In this document: positions 41,129 to 49,611 of the stretch, one piece after another | Layout of the letters: the number at the start of each line of letters is the position of its first letter | Position numbering within the stretch: the stretch's first letter is position 1 | NCBI RefSeq assembly: GCF_036088315.1 | Contig: NZ_CP107996.1 | Span: 4,981,501 to 5,045,500, forward strand | Direction of reading: 5' to 3' | DNA: 64,000 bases | Source of the DNA: Streptomyces sp. NBC_00344 | Lineage (GTDB): Bacteria > Actinomycetota > Actinomycetes > Streptomycetales > Streptomycetaceae | Program-made: the position numbers and the translations under genes | The notes under the pieces: model-generated | Told to the model about the DNA's origin: nothing | Seen by the model: the letters and a program-made list of their open reading frames with translations, nothing else | Database searches by the model: none

Positions 41129-41698
41129 ATGACAGGCAACGTCAAGATAGGCGTGGCCCTGGTGGGTGGCTATCTGCTGGGACGCACCAAGAAGGCCAAG
41201 ATGGCCATCGGCCTGGGCATGTTCCTGGCCGGCAAGAAACTCAGTCTCGACCCGGCCCAGCTGGGCAAGCTCGTGGCCAACTCGCCGGTACTCGGCAGCC
41301 TCAACAACCAGGTCCGCACGGAACTGGTCGAGGCCACCAAGTCGGCGGCGACATCGGCCCTCACCAAGCGGGCGAGCGGTCTGGCCGACTCGCTCCACGA
41401 ACGGACCCTGGGTCTTGGCGGAGCCGCCGGCCAGGAGGACCGCGAAGAGGAGCCCGAGGACGACCGGGACACGGAACACGCCGCCGAGGACGACCAGGAG
41501 CCGGAGAAGAAGCCGGCGCCCCGTAAGCGGGCTGCCGGTTCGGCTGCCAAGTCGGCTTCGGGCAAGGCGTCGTCCGGGGCGCGCCGCGCCGCATCGGGCG
41601 GTAGCCGTAAGGCGGCCTCGAGCGCACGTCAGAGCGCGTCGGGCGCCGGCAAGTCCGCCTCGCGGACGCGCACCGCCAAGAGCGGTGGTGCGAAGTGA
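41129..41698 (+). CDS. gvpY: Gas-vesicle cluster protein GvpY
   Basis: A 189-residue protein. The N-terminal part (VKIGVALVGGYLLGRTKKAKMAIGLGMFLAGKKL) is hydrophobic and could embed in or wrap the shell. A helical segment follows, then an acidic stretch (EDREEEPEDDRDTEHAAEDDQEPE), and a long Ala/Ser/Lys/Arg low-complexity tail. Its place between gvpG and gvpZ is the Streptomyces gvpY position. The tail resembles histone-like sequences. Its stop overlaps the gvpZ start (GTGA). Confidence 0.78.
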   Translation: MTGNVKIGVALVGGYLLGRTKKAKMAIGLGMFLAGKKLSLDPAQLGKLVANSPVLGSLNNQVRTELVEATKSAATSALTKRASGLADSLHERTLGLGGAAGQEDREEEPEDDRDTEHAAEDDQEPEKKPAPRKRAAGSAAKSASGKASSGARRAASGGSRKAASSARQSASGAGKSASRTRTAKSGGAK

Positions 41699-42936
41699 GT
41701 GACTCCGCTTTCAGCAGGCTGAAGAGCGAGGTGGCGCAGAACCCCGCCACCGACCGGCTCAAGGACGAACTGCAGAACTATGCGCGGGCCCGGGCCGAGC
41801 ACGCCGTCACCACGCTCGGACACAAGCTCGGCGAGAGCGTCAGCAAGCTTGCCGACCCGGGAGCGGGTGTGGGCGGACTCGCGGGCAGCCTGGCCAAGGG
41901 CGGCAAGGCGCTCAGTGAGGGCAAGTCCCCGGCGCAGGCCGCCCTGTCCGCAGGCGGCGCCCACCTCAAGGACACCCTCAAGGAAAAGGTCAAGGGCATG
42001 TTCGGCAAGGGCCGAAAGGGCGGCGGGGGCAAGTCCAAGAGCGTGACGATCGTCGAGGACATCGATGTGGGTGTCCCCGTGCGTGAGGCGTACGACCAGT
42101 GGACGCAGTTCCAGGAGTTCAGCACCTTCGCCAAGGGCGTCGTGAGTGTCGACAAGGCGGACGACACCAGCACCAACTGGAAGGTGAAGGTCGCCAAGTC
42201 CACCCGCAGCTGGAAGGCGAACGTCACCGAGCAGGTGCCGGACGAGCGGATCACCTGGACCACCGAAGGCGCGAAGGGCACCGTCAAGGGTGTGGTGACC
42301 TTCCACCGCATCACCGACAACCTGACGCGGGTCCTGCTCGTTCTCGAGTACTTCCCCAAGGGCCTTTTCGAGAAGACCGGCAACATCTGGCGGGCCCAGG
42401 GCCGCCGCGCCCGGCTGGACCTCAAGCTCTACCGGAAGTTCATCATGATGCGCGGCGAGGCCACCGACGGCTGGCGCGGCGAGATCCGGGACGGCGAGGT
42501 CGTCGTGGAGCACGACGAAGCCGTGGAAGAAGAAGAGGCCCGCGCCGAGGAGGAGGAGCGGGAAGGCGCCGACGCCTCCGGGGAGGCCGAGGACGCAGGG
42601 GACGAAGAGGAGCCTGACGAGGGGTTCTCCGATGCGGACGGCGAACTCGACGAGGAGTACGAGGACGAGGAGCAGATCCCCGAGGAGGACGAGCCCGAGG
42701 ACGAGCCCGAAGAGGACGAGCCGGAGGACGACGAACTCAGCGACGAGCAGGACGCCGAGTACCGCGACGAGGAGGACATCCCCGCTGAGGACGAGGCCGA
42801 GGGCGACCCGCAGGACGAGGACGCCGAGGCCGGGGACGAGCCCCGGGGCACCGAAGAGGACGAGGGTGAAGAGGAAGAGGAAGAAGACCAGCCGGTTCGC
42901 CGTTCCCGGCGCCGTACCGCCTCGGCCCGTCGCTGA
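41695..42936 (+). CDS. gvpZ: Gas-vesicle cluster SRPBCC-domain protein GvpZ, acidic tail
   Basis: A 413-residue protein. Residues about 1-110 are helical (FSRLKSEVAQNPATDRLKDELQNYARARAEHA). Residues 115-265 form an SRPBCC/START-like lipid-binding domain (SVTIVEDIDVGVPVREAYDQWTQFQEFSTFAKGV, RITWTTEGAKGTVKGVVTFHRI, WRGEIRDGEV). The last 140 or so residues are mainly Glu and Asp, with a final basic RRSRRRTASARR. GTG start overlaps the gvpY stop. The SRPBCC fold could carry a lipid or hydrophobic peptide to the vesicle. Confidence 0.85.
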   Translation: MSDSAFSRLKSEVAQNPATDRLKDELQNYARARAEHAVTTLGHKLGESVSKLADPGAGVGGLAGSLAKGGKALSEGKSPAQAALSAGGAHLKDTLKEKVKGMFGKGRKGGGGKSKSVTIVEDIDVGVPVREAYDQWTQFQEFSTFAKGVVSVDKADDTSTNWKVKVAKSTRSWKANVTEQVPDERITWTTEGAKGTVKGVVTFHRITDNLTRVLLVLEYFPKGLFEKTGNIWRAQGRRARLDLKLYRKFIMMRGEATDGWRGEIRDGEVVVEHDEAVEEEEARAEEEEREGADASGEAEDAGDEEEPDEGFSDADGELDEEYEDEEQIPEEDEPEDEPEEDEPEDDELSDEQDAEYRDEEDIPAEDEAEGDPQDEDAEAGDEPRGTEEDEGEEEEEEDQPVRRSRRRTASARR

Positions 42937-42968
42937 CGTGAGCCGACAGCACAGACAAGGCTGAAGAC

Positions 42969-43406
42969 GTGTCCGATTCACTGGCCGGCCGTATGGGGAC
43001 CTCCTCCGGGGCGTCCCCGTACGGCCAGCAAGGGTCCTCCGCCAACCTCGCCGACATCCTTGAGCGGGTCCTGGACAAGGGCATCGTCATAGCGGGTGAC
43101 ATCCAGATCAACCTGCTGGACATCGAGCTGCTGACGATCAAGCTCAGGCTTCTGGTCGCTTCCGTGGACAAGGCCAAGGAGATGGGCATCGACTGGTGGG
43201 AGCACGACCCCTCCCTCTCCTCCCGCGCCCGTTCACCCCAGCAGGTCACCACCGGCCGGGACACCGCGGACGCTGATCCGCTGGCGCAGGAGAACGCCCG
43301 TCTCAAGGCGGAACTGGCCGAACTGCGCGCGGCGGCGGGCCTTCCCGCCGCCCGGGAGACAGCGGAGACGGCCGACGACACCGGCAGCGGGGAGAAGAAG
43401 CAGTGA
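42969..43406 (+). CDS. gvpJ: Gas vesicle protein GvpJ (GvpA-like minor component)
   Basis: A 145-residue protein with a GvpA-like core (NLADILERVLDKGIVIAGDIQINLLDIELLTIKLRLLVASVDKAKEMGIDWW) and a charged C-terminal region (ENARLKAELAELRAAAG). The family builds the cone tips of the vesicle. GTG start; its stop overlaps the gvpL start. Confidence 0.9.
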   Translation: MSDSLAGRMGTSSGASPYGQQGSSANLADILERVLDKGIVIAGDIQINLLDIELLTIKLRLLVASVDKAKEMGIDWWEHDPSLSSRARSPQQVTTGRDTADADPLAQENARLKAELAELRAAAGLPAARETAETADDTGSGEKKQ

Positions 43407-44233
43407 GCACCGAGGCCCCGGCAGCCGCAGCCGGCATCTCCTACGTCTATGCCGTCGGTCGCGCCGGCACCGGGCTGGACACGATGTCCGGCCCGGTGCC
43501 CGGCCTGGACGGAGGCGTCCTGCGAACGGTGCGTGCCGCCGGCCTCGACGCGCTGGTGTCGTCCGTGTCGGCTCGGACCTTCAGCACCGAGGGCATGAAG
43601 GCGCAGATGGAGGATCTGAAGCGGCTGGAGGAGATCGCCCGTACACATCACCTGGTGGTGGAAGCGGCGTATGCCTGCTCCACCGTCCTCCCCATGCGCC
43701 TGGCGACGGTCTACCTGGACGACACCAGGGTGACGGAGATGCTGCACCAACGCGGGGCGGACTTCTGCGGGTTGCTCGCGCGGCTGGAGGACCATGTCGA
43801 ACTCGGCGTCAAGGTGTACGCGGACCTGCGGCAGCCGGCGGAAGCAGAGACGGCGGACGCGGTGAGCACCCCCGCGCCGGTCAGCCCCGGGCGTGCCTAT
43901 CTGCAGAAGCGCAGGGCGCAGCGGCGCAGCACGCAGGACGTGTACCGGGCCGCGGGCGCCCTGGCGGCCGAGGTGCCGGGCCGGGTGGCCGCACTGGCCC
44001 GTGACAGGGTCGCTCACCGGCCGCAGCAGGGTGAACTGGCCACTGCCGAGGGCGAGAACATCGCCAATGACGCCTATCTGGTCCCGGCGGCCCGAGCCGG
44101 GGAATTCCGTGCCGCGCTGGACGGCCTGGCCGAGGATGTCCCCGGCGTACGGATCGAGATCACCGGTCCCTGGGCGCCGTACTCCTTCGCCACCCCGCCC
44201 GCGGAGGCGGGGGGCGGACGCAGTGAGCGGTGA
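43403..44233 (+). CDS. gvpL: Gas vesicle protein GvpL (GvpF/GvpL family)
   Basis: A 276-residue GvpF/L homologue (SYVYAVGRAGTGLDT, EEIARTHHLVVEAAYACSTVLPMRLATVYLDD, GRAYLQKRRAQRRSTQDVY, and C-terminal ITGPWAPYSFATPP). It differs from gvpF by its longer N-terminal half. GTG start overlaps gvpJ by four bases; its end overlaps gvpS by 11. Confidence 0.9.
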   Translation: MSTEAPAAAAGISYVYAVGRAGTGLDTMSGPVPGLDGGVLRTVRAAGLDALVSSVSARTFSTEGMKAQMEDLKRLEEIARTHHLVVEAAYACSTVLPMRLATVYLDDTRVTEMLHQRGADFCGLLARLEDHVELGVKVYADLRQPAEAETADAVSTPAPVSPGRAYLQKRRAQRRSTQDVYRAAGALAAEVPGRVAALARDRVAHRPQQGELATAEGENIANDAYLVPAARAGEFRAALDGLAEDVPGVRIEITGPWAPYSFATPPAEAGGGRSER

Positions 44234-44432
44234 CGTCACGTCCATCGGGTCCGGAACCGAGTCCCTGGCGGGCCGGCAGGTCGCCCTGATCGACCTGCTG
44301 GACCGGCTGCTCAACGGCGGTGCCGTTCTCACCGGAGATCTGGTGCTTTCCGTCGCCGATGTGGATCTGGTGCACATCAATCTCCGGGCGGTTATCCGCT
44401 CCATCACTTCCGATGAACCGGCTCCTTGGTGA
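44223..44432 (+). CDS. gvpS: Gas vesicle protein GvpS (short GvpA-like)
   Basis: A 69-residue GvpA/J/M-like protein: LAGRQVALIDLLDRLLNGGAVLTGDLVLSVADVDLVHINLRAVIRSI. GTG 44223 is chosen because the family opens a few residues before RQVALIDLLDRL; it overlaps gvpL by 11 bases in another frame. Confidence 0.85.
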   Translation: MSGDVTSIGSGTESLAGRQVALIDLLDRLLNGGAVLTGDLVLSVADVDLVHINLRAVIRSITSDEPAPW

Positions 44433-44442
44433 GGAGGGCACA

Positions 44443-44847
44443 ATGACGGCCGAGAATGACCGGCCGCCCTCGGACGGGGCGGCGTTCGGCGAAGTGGCAC
44501 AGGCCGCGGTACGGGCTTTCGGGGTTCTCCCGGCGGGACCGGAGGAGAGCCGCCCGGCCGGTGACACGGCACAGCGGCTCACAACGGATCCGGAGACGGT
44601 GGAGCGAGATCTCATCAAATTGGTGCTCACCATTGTGGAGCTGCTCCGCCAGCTCATGGAACGCACCGCACTTCACCGCGTGGACCAGGGTGATCTGAGT
44701 GATGATCAGGAAGAGCGGATCGGACTCACTCTGATGATTCTTCAGGACCGTATGACCGAACTGTGCGACAGGTACGGGCTCACCATGGACGATCTCAATC
44801 TGGATCTCGGACCGCTGGGGTCATTGCTTCCGCGCGGCGATTCCTGA
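44443..44847 (+). CDS. gvpK: Gas vesicle protein GvpK
   Basis: A 134-residue GvpK: TDPETVERDLIKLVLTIVELLRQLMERTALHRVDQGDLSDDQEERIGLTLMILQDRMTELCDRYGLTMDDLNLDLGPLG. This is the full helical signature. ATG follows GAGGAGGG. It closes the standard gvp set. Confidence 0.92.
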   Translation: MTAENDRPPSDGAAFGEVAQAAVRAFGVLPAGPEESRPAGDTAQRLTTDPETVERDLIKLVLTIVELLRQLMERTALHRVDQGDLSDDQEERIGLTLMILQDRMTELCDRYGLTMDDLNLDLGPLGSLLPRGDS

Positions 44848-44894
44848 GCCGATCGAAGGCGTTTCAGGACCGGTTGGCAGGTAACACGTACGAC

Positions 44895-45317
44895 ATGACT
44901 CAAGAGAGCGAGAATTCCGCCAACCACACGACCAGCGCGGCCAGGAAGCGGACGCAGGAAGCCGGTAACCGGGCCAAGCAGAGTTCGTCCGCCGCCGCTT
45001 CGAGGACGAAGTCGTCCACACAGGAAGCCGGGAAATCCGCGGAGGCAAGTGTCCGGTCCGCCGGCGAGGCGACCACCCGTGCCGGCAAGGCAGCGGCGCA
45101 GGGACTGGAGACGGGTCAGAAGGCAGTTGTCGCCTCGGCGGCCAAGGCCTCCACCGCGGCCATCGCGACCTGGGGTGTCATCAAGAACCGCAAGGCCATC
45201 GCCACGGGCGCCGCGGCGGGCGTCGCCGGTGTTTTCGGCGCGGCGTTCGCCCTGGGCCGCCATACGGCGAAGCCACAGGCCGGGCCGCTGTCCCGGCTCA
45301 CGCACGGCCGCCTCTGA
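44895..45317 (+). CDS. Gas-vesicle-adjacent Ala/Ser/Lys-rich protein
   Basis: A 140-residue protein 47 bp after gvpK in the same direction and before the cluster terminator. Residues 1-100 are low-complexity helical (SAARKRTQEAGNRAKQSSS, AGKAAAQGLETGQKAVVASAAKAS), resembling phasin- or LEA-like repeats. A hydrophobic glycine-rich segment follows (AIATGAAAGVAGVFGAAFALG), then a basic end. It may coat a vesicle or granule surface or bind the membrane. No strong ribosome site. Confidence 0.6.
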   Translation: MTQESENSANHTTSAARKRTQEAGNRAKQSSSAAASRTKSSTQEAGKSAEASVRSAGEATTRAGKAAAQGLETGQKAVVASAAKASTAAIATWGVIKNRKAIATGAAAGVAGVFGAAFALGRHTAKPQAGPLSRLTHGRL

Positions 45318-45341
45318 GGCAATCGAACCGAAGAATCCCGG

Positions 45342-45397
45342 ACGGTGTACGGGCGGGTGAGCGCAGGACCTCTGCGACGCACCCGCCCGTACACCGT
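45342..45397. terminator. Long hairpin terminator at the end of the gas-vesicle operon
   Basis: Perfect 18-bp arms ACGGTGTACGGGCGGGTG and its complement enclose a 20-base loop that itself contains GCAG/CTGC. TCTTTGCT follows on the plus strand. It lies between converging genes (gvp operon and arabinofuranosidase), so it probably stops transcription from both sides. Confidence 0.85.
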
Positions 45398-45511
45398 TCT
45401 TTGCTGTCCGGTCCGCCCGGTGCGGGTCCGGGCCGGATGAGCCGGCGCGGGGGCCGTCCCCGGCGTCGGCCGGTGACGGCCCCCCCGCGACGGAGTGTGC
45501 CGGGCAGGCAC

Positions 45512-47068
45512 CTACGGTGCCCAGGGAGTGCTCACGGCCCAGCTCACGTCGTCAGCCCACAGGGCGGAGCTGTCCCACGCGTTCGAGCCGCCGTTGCTCG
45601 CTATGTAGACGGTGTTGTTGTAGTGGCGGATGAACCGGTCCGGGTAGTTGTACGAGGCGAACGAGGTGCCCTGGCCGTTCTTGCCGGGCTGCGGACAGAA
45701 CGTCGCGTCGGACCGGAAGGCGGCCGTTCCGTCCATCGGCCGGCGGAGCAACCGGTAGTTGTCGTGCCGGAGAAAGTCGCCGGGGTAGTTCCGCGACTCG
45801 AACGACACGCATGAGGAGTTGGCAAGGCCGCGCCGGACGATCCAGGAGGCGTCGTTCTTGTCCAGGGCCGGACTGCTCCCGGAGACGACCGATGTGACGG
45901 CATTGCCCTGCTGGTGGCGGATGTAGCGGGTGGCGGAGCCTGCGGTCGTCGCCCGCAGTGAGATCGCCGAGCCGTCGCTCAGCGTTCCGCCCGCTGTCCG
46001 GCCGGCCGCACCGTAGCCGACCGAGACGATGTCGGACTGCACCGCGTTGTCCGCAGCGTCGGTCGGAAGGCCACTGGTCATGACACCTTCGAAGAAGGAG
46101 CCGATGGATCCGTTGCTGTTGTCGCCACCGGTTCCCAGGACGATGGACCCTTCCTGCCGCATCGGTGAGTACCCCCCGGCCGTGGGTTCCGGTCCGGCGT
46201 ATCGCGTGGTGAGACTCCCCGACCGGGCGTCGCCGTCCTTCGTCGCGAAGTAGTTCTGGCCGTTGTTCTTCAGCAGGGCCGTCACGAAGGGTGCGGCGCT
46301 GCCCGTGTACGAGGAGCTGGTGCCGGGGCCCGTGCTCGACTGGAACAGGCCCTTCTCCAGGTCTGCCTGCACCCACGGTCCGGATCCGTGACACGGCGCG
46401 AACCAGCACTCCGTGCCGAAGTTGATGGCGTCCATGTGACCGTTGCCGGTGTCGGCGACCCGTACCTCGGCATTGCCGTAGTCGAAGCAGCACCGGTCGT
46501 TCACATGAGTGCCGGACGTCACCATGTACATGCCCTCGGCCTGGCCGTTGACCGCGACTCCGCTTGCCGCCGTGTGCCGGTACCCCATACGGCCCGAGAA
46601 CGAGGCGCCGTAGACCGTGCGGCCCCCGGCGGTCACGGGCAGCGCGTCCGCCGGTACCCCGGAGTTGGCAGGACCCGCCGTGCCGGCCGGCTCGATGGGC
46701 AAGTCGTTGTGGCGGGGCGACTGGTCGTAGATGACGTTGATGGTGCAGGTCGTGCCCGCGCAGAAGGTGTCCTGAGCAGCGGCGTCGGCGTAGCCGCCGG
46801 CAGAGAGCACTCCCACGTCCCTGAGAGCACCGTCCGAGGCGCGCTTCACCTGGTAGAGCGGGCCGTTGTACGACGTGTACAGCGCGCGTGTGGTGCTGTG
46901 GGCGGCGACACAGGGTGTACCGGCGGAAGCATAGATGTCGCAGGGGAGTGTTCCGGCGGCCTGCGACACACTCGGGCTGCCGGCCAGGATGCCGATGACG
47001 AGAGCGACGGTCGCACCCGCGGACAGCAGCGCTCTGCGGATGTGCCGTAACGGTGTTCGGGCGATCAT
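45512..47068 (-). CDS. Secreted alpha-L-arabinofuranosidase B (GH54 with CBM42)
   Basis: A 518-residue exoenzyme. A basic signal peptide with long hydrophobic core (RHIRRALLSAGATVALVIGILAG) ends near SQAAG. The GH54 catalytic domain follows: LPCDIYASAGTPCVAAHSTTRALY, FDYGNAEV and NFGTECWFAPC. The C-terminal CBM42 trefoil repeats are TRYIRHQQG, SRNYPGDFLRHDN and SYNYPDRFIRHYN. It removes arabinose side chains from arabinoxylan or arabinan. ATG 47068 follows GAAAGAGG; ATG 47083 is in frame. A GTTCGA/TCGAAC dyad lies upstream. Confidence 0.92.
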   Translation of the reverse strand: MIARTPLRHIRRALLSAGATVALVIGILAGSPSVSQAAGTLPCDIYASAGTPCVAAHSTTRALYTSYNGPLYQVKRASDGALRDVGVLSAGGYADAAAQDTFCAGTTCTINVIYDQSPRHNDLPIEPAGTAGPANSGVPADALPVTAGGRTVYGASFSGRMGYRHTAASGVAVNGQAEGMYMVTSGTHVNDRCCFDYGNAEVRVADTGNGHMDAINFGTECWFAPCHGSGPWVQADLEKGLFQSSTGPGTSSSYTGSAAPFVTALLKNNGQNYFATKDGDARSGSLTTRYAGPEPTAGGYSPMRQEGSIVLGTGGDNSNGSIGSFFEGVMTSGLPTDAADNAVQSDIVSVGYGAAGRTAGGTLSDGSAISLRATTAGSATRYIRHQQGNAVTSVVSGSSPALDKNDASWIVRRGLANSSCVSFESRNYPGDFLRHDNYRLLRRPMDGTAAFRSDATFCPQPGKNGQGTSFASYNYPDRFIRHYNNTVYIASNGGSNAWDSSALWADDVSWAVSTPWAP

Positions 47069-47485
47069 GGGGCCTCTTTCCATGGTGTTGTGGGGGTTCG
47101 GTGCCAAACACCCGATTGGGGCCCGGGTGTCGGGGACCGGCACTCGGGAGCCGGCCGCGGCTCGGTTCGGCACGGATGCCGTGTCGGGCTTTCGTCGCGT
47201 CGCCCGCTGGAGGGCAGGCGTGCGCAGGGGTCCTGGCGGCGATGTTCCCGCTCGTACGGCAAGGTGCGGACCGCCCTTCAGGTTCGAAGTATCGAACAAG
47301 GTCCGGTGTGTCGCACGTATCAGACCGCTCGGGCGCAGATGCGTCAAGCCCTTCGCCGGGTCCACTGCGCGCACCCCGCCGCCTGGCTCGTCCGAGAGGT
47401 CAACTCCTCTGCCAGTAAAGGGCGTTCACTCGGCAGCGGTCCCCGGCGTTTCCGTACCCGTGCCCGTTTCCGTACGATCGGCCGG
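47069..47485. other. Divergent intergenic region, arabinofuranosidase / carboxypeptidase
   Basis: 417 bp without a convincing gene. It contains the GTTCGA-AGTA-TCGAAC dyad at 47282-47297 and several imperfect repeats near 47100-47160. Both flanking genes are transcribed away from it. Confidence 0.5.
47282..47297. promoter_or_regulatory. Dyad between arabinofuranosidase and carboxypeptidase genes
   Basis: GTTCGA-AGTA-TCGAAC is a perfect 6+6 bp inverted repeat 214 bp upstream of the arabinofuranosidase start. It is of a type bound by LacI or ROK sugar repressors, though no such gene is in the window. Confidence 0.35.
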
Positions 47486-48628
47486 GTGACCAGCGACGCT
47501 TCGCCCTCCCGGCGCGCAGTGCTCGGCCTTGCCGCAGCTGCCGTGCCCGCCGCGCTCCTAGCCTCCGGGGCCGCCCCGGCCTCGGCCGCCACCGCCGTGG
47601 GAGGTGTCCGGCTCGGTCAGGACGGGGTTCAGGTGAGACGCCTGGGCGGTGCGCCGGAGCTGCCGCAGGCCGAGGCGCAGTCCTGGCTCGTCGCGGACCA
47701 CGACACCGGCCAGGTGCTGGCCGCCTACCGTGCGCATCGCAGGCTCGCGCCCGCCTCCACTCTGAAGATGCTGTTCGCCGACACCGTGCTGCCGAAGTTC
47801 GACAGGACCCGGCAGCACCGGGTGACCGTGGCCGACCTGGCCGGGATCCCGGAGGGCAGCAGCCTGGTCGGCGTGGAGGCCGGAACGACGTACACCGTGG
47901 ACCAGTTGTGGCAGGGGGTCTTTCTGCGGTCGGGGAACGACGCGGTACATGTGCTGAGTTCGATGAACGGCGGGGTGCCGCGGACGGTGCGGGAGATGGC
48001 GGCGAAGGCCGTCGACCTCCAGGCCCTGGACACCCATGTCATCAGTCCGGACGGATACGACCACGCCGGACAGACGTCATCGGCGTACGACCTGACGCTG
48101 TTCGCCCGCCACGGGCTGAAGAACCCCGGCTTCCGGGCCTATTGCGGCACCCGGATCGCCGAATTCCCGGCCAGGGGCGGCAAGTCCTTCCAGATCCAGA
48201 ACACGGACCGGCTGCTCGGCACGTACCAGGGCATGATCGGGGTCAAGAACGGCTACACCACGCACGCCGGCAACACCTTCACGGGCGCGGCCACCCGTAA
48301 CGGCCGCACCCTGCTGGTGACGGTGATGCATCCGGCGATCGGCTACGACAAGATCTACACGGAGACCGCCGCGCTCCTCGACTGGGGCTTCGGCGCGGTC
48401 GGCAAGGTCGGGCCCGTCGGCACGCTCGTCGAGCCCCTCAGCGAGGGCGGCGGGCCGAAGGGCTCCGCTGCGGCCAAGCCGGTCAGGGGCGGAACCGCCG
48501 AGTCGGACGGTGCCGCGAGCAGCAGCTCCTGGCCGCTGCTGAGTGCCGGCGGTGGCCTGGCTGCGCTGCTCGCCGGGGGCACGGTGGCCCTGCGCAACCG
48601 CCGTCCGCGCCGCGTCCGTAAGCACTGA
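47486..48628 (+). CDS. D-alanyl-D-alanine carboxypeptidase (serine-type, PBP5/DacC family)
   Basis: A 380-residue secreted, membrane-tethered enzyme. A Tat-like signal (SRRAVLGLAAAAVPAALLASG) ends near ASAAT. The catalytic motifs are S-x-x-K as STLK (about residue 92), SGN as LRSGNDAVHVLSS and K-T/N-G as VKNGYTTHAGNTF. A C-terminal helix (LLSAGGGLAALLAGGTVAL) followed by RNRRPRRVRKH anchors it. It trims peptidoglycan stem peptides. KTG is KNG here, a known variant. GTG 47486 start. Confidence 0.88.
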   Translation: MTSDASPSRRAVLGLAAAAVPAALLASGAAPASAATAVGGVRLGQDGVQVRRLGGAPELPQAEAQSWLVADHDTGQVLAAYRAHRRLAPASTLKMLFADTVLPKFDRTRQHRVTVADLAGIPEGSSLVGVEAGTTYTVDQLWQGVFLRSGNDAVHVLSSMNGGVPRTVREMAAKAVDLQALDTHVISPDGYDHAGQTSSAYDLTLFARHGLKNPGFRAYCGTRIAEFPARGGKSFQIQNTDRLLGTYQGMIGVKNGYTTHAGNTFTGAATRNGRTLLVTVMHPAIGYDKIYTETAALLDWGFGAVGKVGPVGTLVEPLSEGGGPKGSAAAKPVRGGTAESDGAASSSSWPLLSAGGGLAALLAGGTVALRNRRPRRVRKH

Positions 48629-48644
48629 CCGTACGGACCCCCGC

Positions 48645-48680
48645 GCCGGGAGCCCGCGCCGCACGGCGCGGGCTCCCGGC
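48645..48680. terminator. Hairpin terminator between converging genes
   Basis: Perfect 16-bp arms GCCGGGAGCCCGCGCC and complement with a GCAC loop. It lies 17 bp after the carboxypeptidase stop and just past the 3' end of the PhzF gene. Confidence 0.8.
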
Positions 48681-48687
48681 GGCCGGT

Positions 48688-49611
48688 TCACCTGCCTGCC
48701 ACGGTCTGCGCGATACGCGTCCCGGTGCCGCTCACCCGCACCCGGGGGTCGCCCGCGCGCAGTTCGACCGTCAGCTCTCCCGGGCGGCCCATGTCCGCGC
48801 CCTGGTGCAGGGTGAGGACGGCATCCGGTGGAACCAGGCCGAGTTCACGGGTGTACGCACCCAGCGCCGCAGCCGCGGCCCCCGTCGCCGGGTCCTCGAC
48901 GACACCGCCGACCGGGAACGGATCGCGGACATGGAACACCTGCTCCGACTCCCGCCACACCAACTGCAGCGTGGTGAGGTCCAGGTCCCGCATGAAGGCG
49001 GCGAGTGCGTCGAAGTCGTAGCTGAGGTCGGCCAGCCGGGCCCGTGTCGCGGCCGCCAGGATCAGATGGCGGGCACCCGCGTACCCGATGCGGGCGGGGA
49101 ACGCCGGGTCGAGATCGGCGGCGGACCAGCCGAGGATGTCCAGCGCCCGGGTCACATCCCGCTCCGTGACGTCGAGGACAGCGGGCTCGACACTGGTGAG
49201 TGTGGCCCGCAGCACTCCGTTCTCCTCGGCAACGGTCACCGGCACCGTACCGGCCCGCGTGGCGAGCAGCAGTTCACCGGGGCCGTGCCGTTCGGCGAAC
49301 GCGATGGCCGTGGCGACGGTGGCGTGCCCGCAGAACAACACCTCGGCCAGTGGACTGAAGTATCGGACGGTGAACGCCCGTCCCGCGGCCCCGCCGAGGC
49401 CCGCGGGCGGCGCGCTGAGGAACGCGGTCTCGCTGTATCCGAGTTCGGCGGCGATCGCCAGCTGCGCAGGGTCGTCGAGCCCGGCCGCGTCCAGGACGAC
49501 CCCGGCGGGGTTGCCCCCGGCGGGGTCGGTGGTGAAGGCGGTGTAGCGAAGGATCTCGGGGCGGGGTTTCGGCGTCATGACGATCGACAACCGGCGTGCC
49601 CCCGCGGTCAT
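48688..49611 (-). CDS. PhzF-family isomerase-like protein
   Basis: A 307-residue PhzF-fold protein with two similar halves. It has AFTTDPAGGNPAGVVLD, the catalytic Glu in ELGYSETAFLS, FSPLAEVLFCGHATVATA and VVEDPATGAAAAALGAYTREL. Enzymes of this fold isomerise small metabolites; phenazine genes are absent here. ATG 49611 overlaps the stop of the MazG-like gene (ATGA) and has AAGGAA upstream; ATG 49578 would give a more typical length. Confidence 0.85.
   Translation of the reverse strand: MTAGARRLSIVMTPKPRPEILRYTAFTTDPAGGNPAGVVLDAAGLDDPAQLAIAAELGYSETAFLSAPPAGLGGAAGRAFTVRYFSPLAEVLFCGHATVATAIAFAERHGPGELLLATRAGTVPVTVAEENGVLRATLTSVEPAVLDVTERDVTRALDILGWSAADLDPAFPARIGYAGARHLILAAATRARLADLSYDFDALAAFMRDLDLTTLQLVWRESEQVFHVRDPFPVGGVVEDPATGAAAAALGAYTRELGLVPPDAVLTLHQGADMGRPGELTVELRAGDPRVRVSGTGTRIAQTVAGR

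Noticed and set aside
42500-42900. GAGGAC-rich repetitive stretch considered as a satellite repeat
   Set aside because: It keeps a single open frame of Glu/Asp codons inside gvpZ and is explained as an acidic protein tail.
48688-49611. Phenazine biosynthesis cluster (two PhzF-family genes in the window)
   Set aside because: No phzA/B/C/D/E/G homologues are present; the PhzF fold is widespread in unrelated metabolism.
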